64,000 nucleotides of DNA from Actinernus sp. WN-2022 (Eukaryota; Cnidaria; Anthozoa; Actiniaria; Actinernidae): the NCBI GenBank assembly GCA_030867875.1, contig JAOWCC010001751.1, positions 27,994,829-28,058,828 on the forward strand. Direction: 5' to 3'. Below the pieces are notes generated by a model, which worked only from the letters and a program-made list of their open reading frames with translations, had not been told where the DNA came from and searched no databases. Every line of letters begins with the position of its first letter. Position 1 is the first letter of the stretch. Position numbers and translations under genes: made by a program. Shown one piece after another: positions 61,372 through 64,000 of this stretch.

Positions 61372-64000
61372 CTATATTTGATTCACCATTAAATTAGCTT
61401 TATAATACTTTTTAAAATTATTTGTTGTTGCTAATGCTTTCATACTACCAGGTATGGTTTCCCATAGAACAGAAGCTGAATACTTAAATGTAAATTTACC
61501 AGAATTAGTTCTGATTTTTGGTTGATAAAAGTTGTGTCTAGCTGCATGTCTAGTGTTATAACTATGGACATTAATTACAGGTAATAGAAAATTGTGGAAT
61601 AAGGAGGGAACACTACTTGGGTTATTATATAGTTTATATGTTAATGTGCAAATTTTAAACTTGACAATATTCTCAAGTTTTAGAATATCGAGAAGTTGAT
61701 AGTAGGGAAGTGCAGATTCTCTATTATTGGCAAAGAAGATATACTGCGAATACAATTGTTTTATTTAGTGTTTAATTTTGTTAAGTTACTTGGATAAGTA
61801 TTTCCCCAGCTTATTGATCCATAGTTTAAGTACGGAAAGAAAAGAGTATAGTAGAGTTGTTTTAACATTTGAATATTTAGATGGTTACGTAGTTTATAAA
61901 AGATACCTAAGTTCTTAGCTATTTTATTATTTATATGAGTTATTTGGCTTTTCCAATTTAAGTGCTCATCAATATATATATTCCTAGGTATTTGATACAG
62001 TTTTTCTGTTCAATGTTTAAGATGTTCATGTTTGGTATAGGTTGCTTCCTTGAAGAGCGAATCAACATAAAATATGCCTTTTTCATATTGATAGAAAGTT
62101 TGTTTGCATTACAGTAATTAATAACATTTTGGAGTTCATTATTCATATCTCTTTCAATTTCTTTGGGATCTTTACTAGTATAAAAAATATTTGCATCATC
62201 AGCAAATAGACGAAAAGAAAGTTTTGTGGATGAGTTTGGTGAAGTCATTTATGTATAGTAAGAAGAAGAATGGTCCTAGGGTAGATCCATGGGGAATTCC
62301 ACAGACAATACCGAGGGGAGTGGATTCTGAATTACCAATTTTAACAAACTGTGTACGGTTTGCAAGATAACTTTTGAACCATTATATTCCAGAGCTACTC
62401 CACAAATTCCATACTTATATAATTTCTTTAACAATATTCCATGATTTATCGTGTCAAACGCTTTAGAAAAGTCCAGAAAGAGCCCACAAGTAATTGAATT
62501 ATTATCTATTGAGGTTTTCAGATTATCAGTAATTTCTAAGATGGCAAGTTCAGTTGAGTGGTTCTTTCTGAAACCAAATTGAAATTGGAATAGAATATTA
62601 TGTTTCTCAATAAATACATTCGGTTGATCACAGACATTTTTTTCTAATATTTTGCTAAAAGGCGATAGGATTGCAATAGGTCTATAATTTGCAGGATCAG
62701 TAGCGATGCCATTTTTAAATACTGGAGTAACTTTGGAAATTTTCAATATGTTAGGGACAATGCCTTGTGAAATTGATTCATTATAAATAAAGGTGAAATT
62801 AGGTATTGATAAAATTCTACTTGCGTATTTAATTAATTTATTTGGAATGTCTAGTGAAGCTTTCTTTTCATTTAACTCAGAGAAAAGACGGGTTACATAA
62901 TCTTCAGTAACAGAGGACAAATAAAAGCTATATATAGGGGTGTTATTTATATACTTAATGGGATCATTGTTATTATTATTTTCAATTAAGTTAGCTAAGT
63001 TTGGTCCTACATTAATGAGGTGTTGGTTAAATTGTTCTGCAATATCGGTTTGCTTTGTGTAGGTCTTGTTATTTCTTATGATTCTAGATGGGCAATTAGA
63101 CTGTCCTTTGAGTTTTCTTTTAATTAGGGTACCAATTAATTTCCAAGTTTCCTTCAAATTGTTTTTGAACTGTTCAAAATGTTGATTGTAGTAATCGCTC
63201 TTTGCTTTAGCCTTCGTTCGGTTGAGTAAGTTAGAGTATTGTTTATATATTTTTATTTTTTCTGGATCCCTATTTAAAAAATGTGATTTGTACATTTTTT
63301 GATTAATTTTTATTGAAATTAATAGGCCTTTATAATTAGATAACCAGGGTTTTGTTAATTGCTTCATCTTAGATAGAGATGCTTGTTTTAAGGGAGCATG
63401 TTTATTTACGACTTCTTTAATTTTGTTTATGCATTCAGCAGTTAATTCATGGAGATCGTGAGAGCTATTATATATGTTTGGCCAATCGATTAAGTTCATG
63501 TCAGCTATATAGATACAACTCTTCACTAAAAGTGCTATAATCTCTGAAGAACGTTTTTTGTTTGTTTTACGGATTGAAGCATTACAAATACAGAATACGG
63601 GCAAGTGGTCAGATAAATCAACTAAGGCGATACCAGATGTGGTGTCGTGGATAGGAGCATTTGTATAAATGTGATCAATTAAGGTAGAGGAGTGGTCAGT
63701 AATTCTGGTTGGCTTAATTGGTTATAAGAGCTGGGAGGAGATCATTAGATCAAGATAGCTAGTCTTCTGTTTTGGAGTGGTCATTGTATTTTAGAAAGTC
63801 AATATTAATGTATCCTGTTATGTAAATGTGTTGTTTGTTCTCATTTAGTTTTTTAATTATGCTATATATCTAACTCACCGGTGAAATCTGATATATTGGC
63901 TGTTGGATGTCTGTAAATATAGAGCTGTAAATATAGAGCCAACAATGATATTTGGTTTGCTGTTATCAGTGATAATCTCAGCCCAACAAGATGCAACAAG
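61372..64000 (-). mobile_element. LINE, endonuclease C-terminus to RT 3' end, runs off window
   Basis: Reading on the - strand: endonuclease end at about 63720-63600 (STLIDHIYTNAP, LVDLSDHLPVFCICN), a linker (KPWLSNYKGLL, KAKAKSDYYNQHF, ETWKLIGTLIKR), RT motifs (VTPVFKNG, NYRPIAILSPFSKILE, FGFRKNHSTELAI, FLDFSKAFDTINHGILLKKL), a break near 62330, the catalytic FADD box at about 62230 (LFADDANIFYTS), breaks near 61960 and 61800, and the C-terminus (VHSYNTRHAARHNFYQ, VLWETIPGSMK) ending at TAG. Upstream sequence in the last 280 bases is still endonuclease-like but broken. Different family from the 37545 LINE. Confidence 0.88.

Overview
The window is animal nuclear DNA, most likely from an anthozoan cnidarian (coral or sea anemone). 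That call is an inference from AT-rich intron-bearing genes with canonical GT-AG sites, a secreted modular CAP/trefoil/C-type-lectin gene, several LINE types, a Penelope element with a GIY-YIG endonuclease, tRNA-derived SINEs and many palindromic MITEs. No prokaryotic gene organisation is present. Genes had to be assembled by eye from splice sites; exon joins are predictions.

Host genes. (1) On the + strand, about 9534-24052, is a secreted mosaic gene: signal-peptide exon, short acidic exon, CAP/SCP exon, six-cysteine P-type trefoil exon, Pro/Thr/Ala linker exon, a tandem array of five 27-nt microexons, a C-type-lectin exon, and two competing terminal exons. Every internal junction is phase 1, so modules can be added or skipped without a frameshift. 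(2) On the - strand, 36009-30007, is a three-exon TauD/TfdA-family 2-oxoglutarate/Fe(II) dioxygenase. It is complete at both ends but has an in-frame TAG in exon 3, upstream of the distal His and Arg. (3) A possible secreted-peptide first exon lies at 26183-26441. (4) A possible orphan exon lies at 42137-42205.

Layout. 1-2602: broken Ty3/gypsy gag joined to a 5'-truncated LINE. 2603-9533: dispersed repeats, one SINE, foldback elements, degenerate ORFs. 9534-24052: mosaic gene, whose second intron carries a nested pair of DNA transposons and a 67-bp satellite with higher-order structure. 24053-29999: palindromic MITEs and a SINE. 30007-36009: dioxygenase gene, with a Ty3/gypsy pol remnant in intron 2 and GATA/GAGA microsatellites in intron 1. 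37170-42657: TAA-flanked DNA element interrupted by a nearly full-length LINE. 43273-44229: hAT-like element containing a TTAA element. 44318-47290: tyrosine recombinase gene divergent from a broken Myb/SANT gene. 47628-54930: repeat families and a composite palindrome. 55053-58276: two nested TAA-flanked TIR elements, with an uninterrupted paralogous site at 44437-44548. 58600-59970: Penelope element with a hammerhead-like motif. 59991-61363: TTAA element. 61372-64000: LINE running off the window.

The strongest signals for follow-up are the microexon array in the CAP-trefoil-lectin gene, the double-TSD nested transposons, the TIR element carrying unrecognised ORFs, the LINE whose ORF1 starts with an RNase H1 N-terminal/viroplasmin-like domain, and the dioxygenase nonsense codon.
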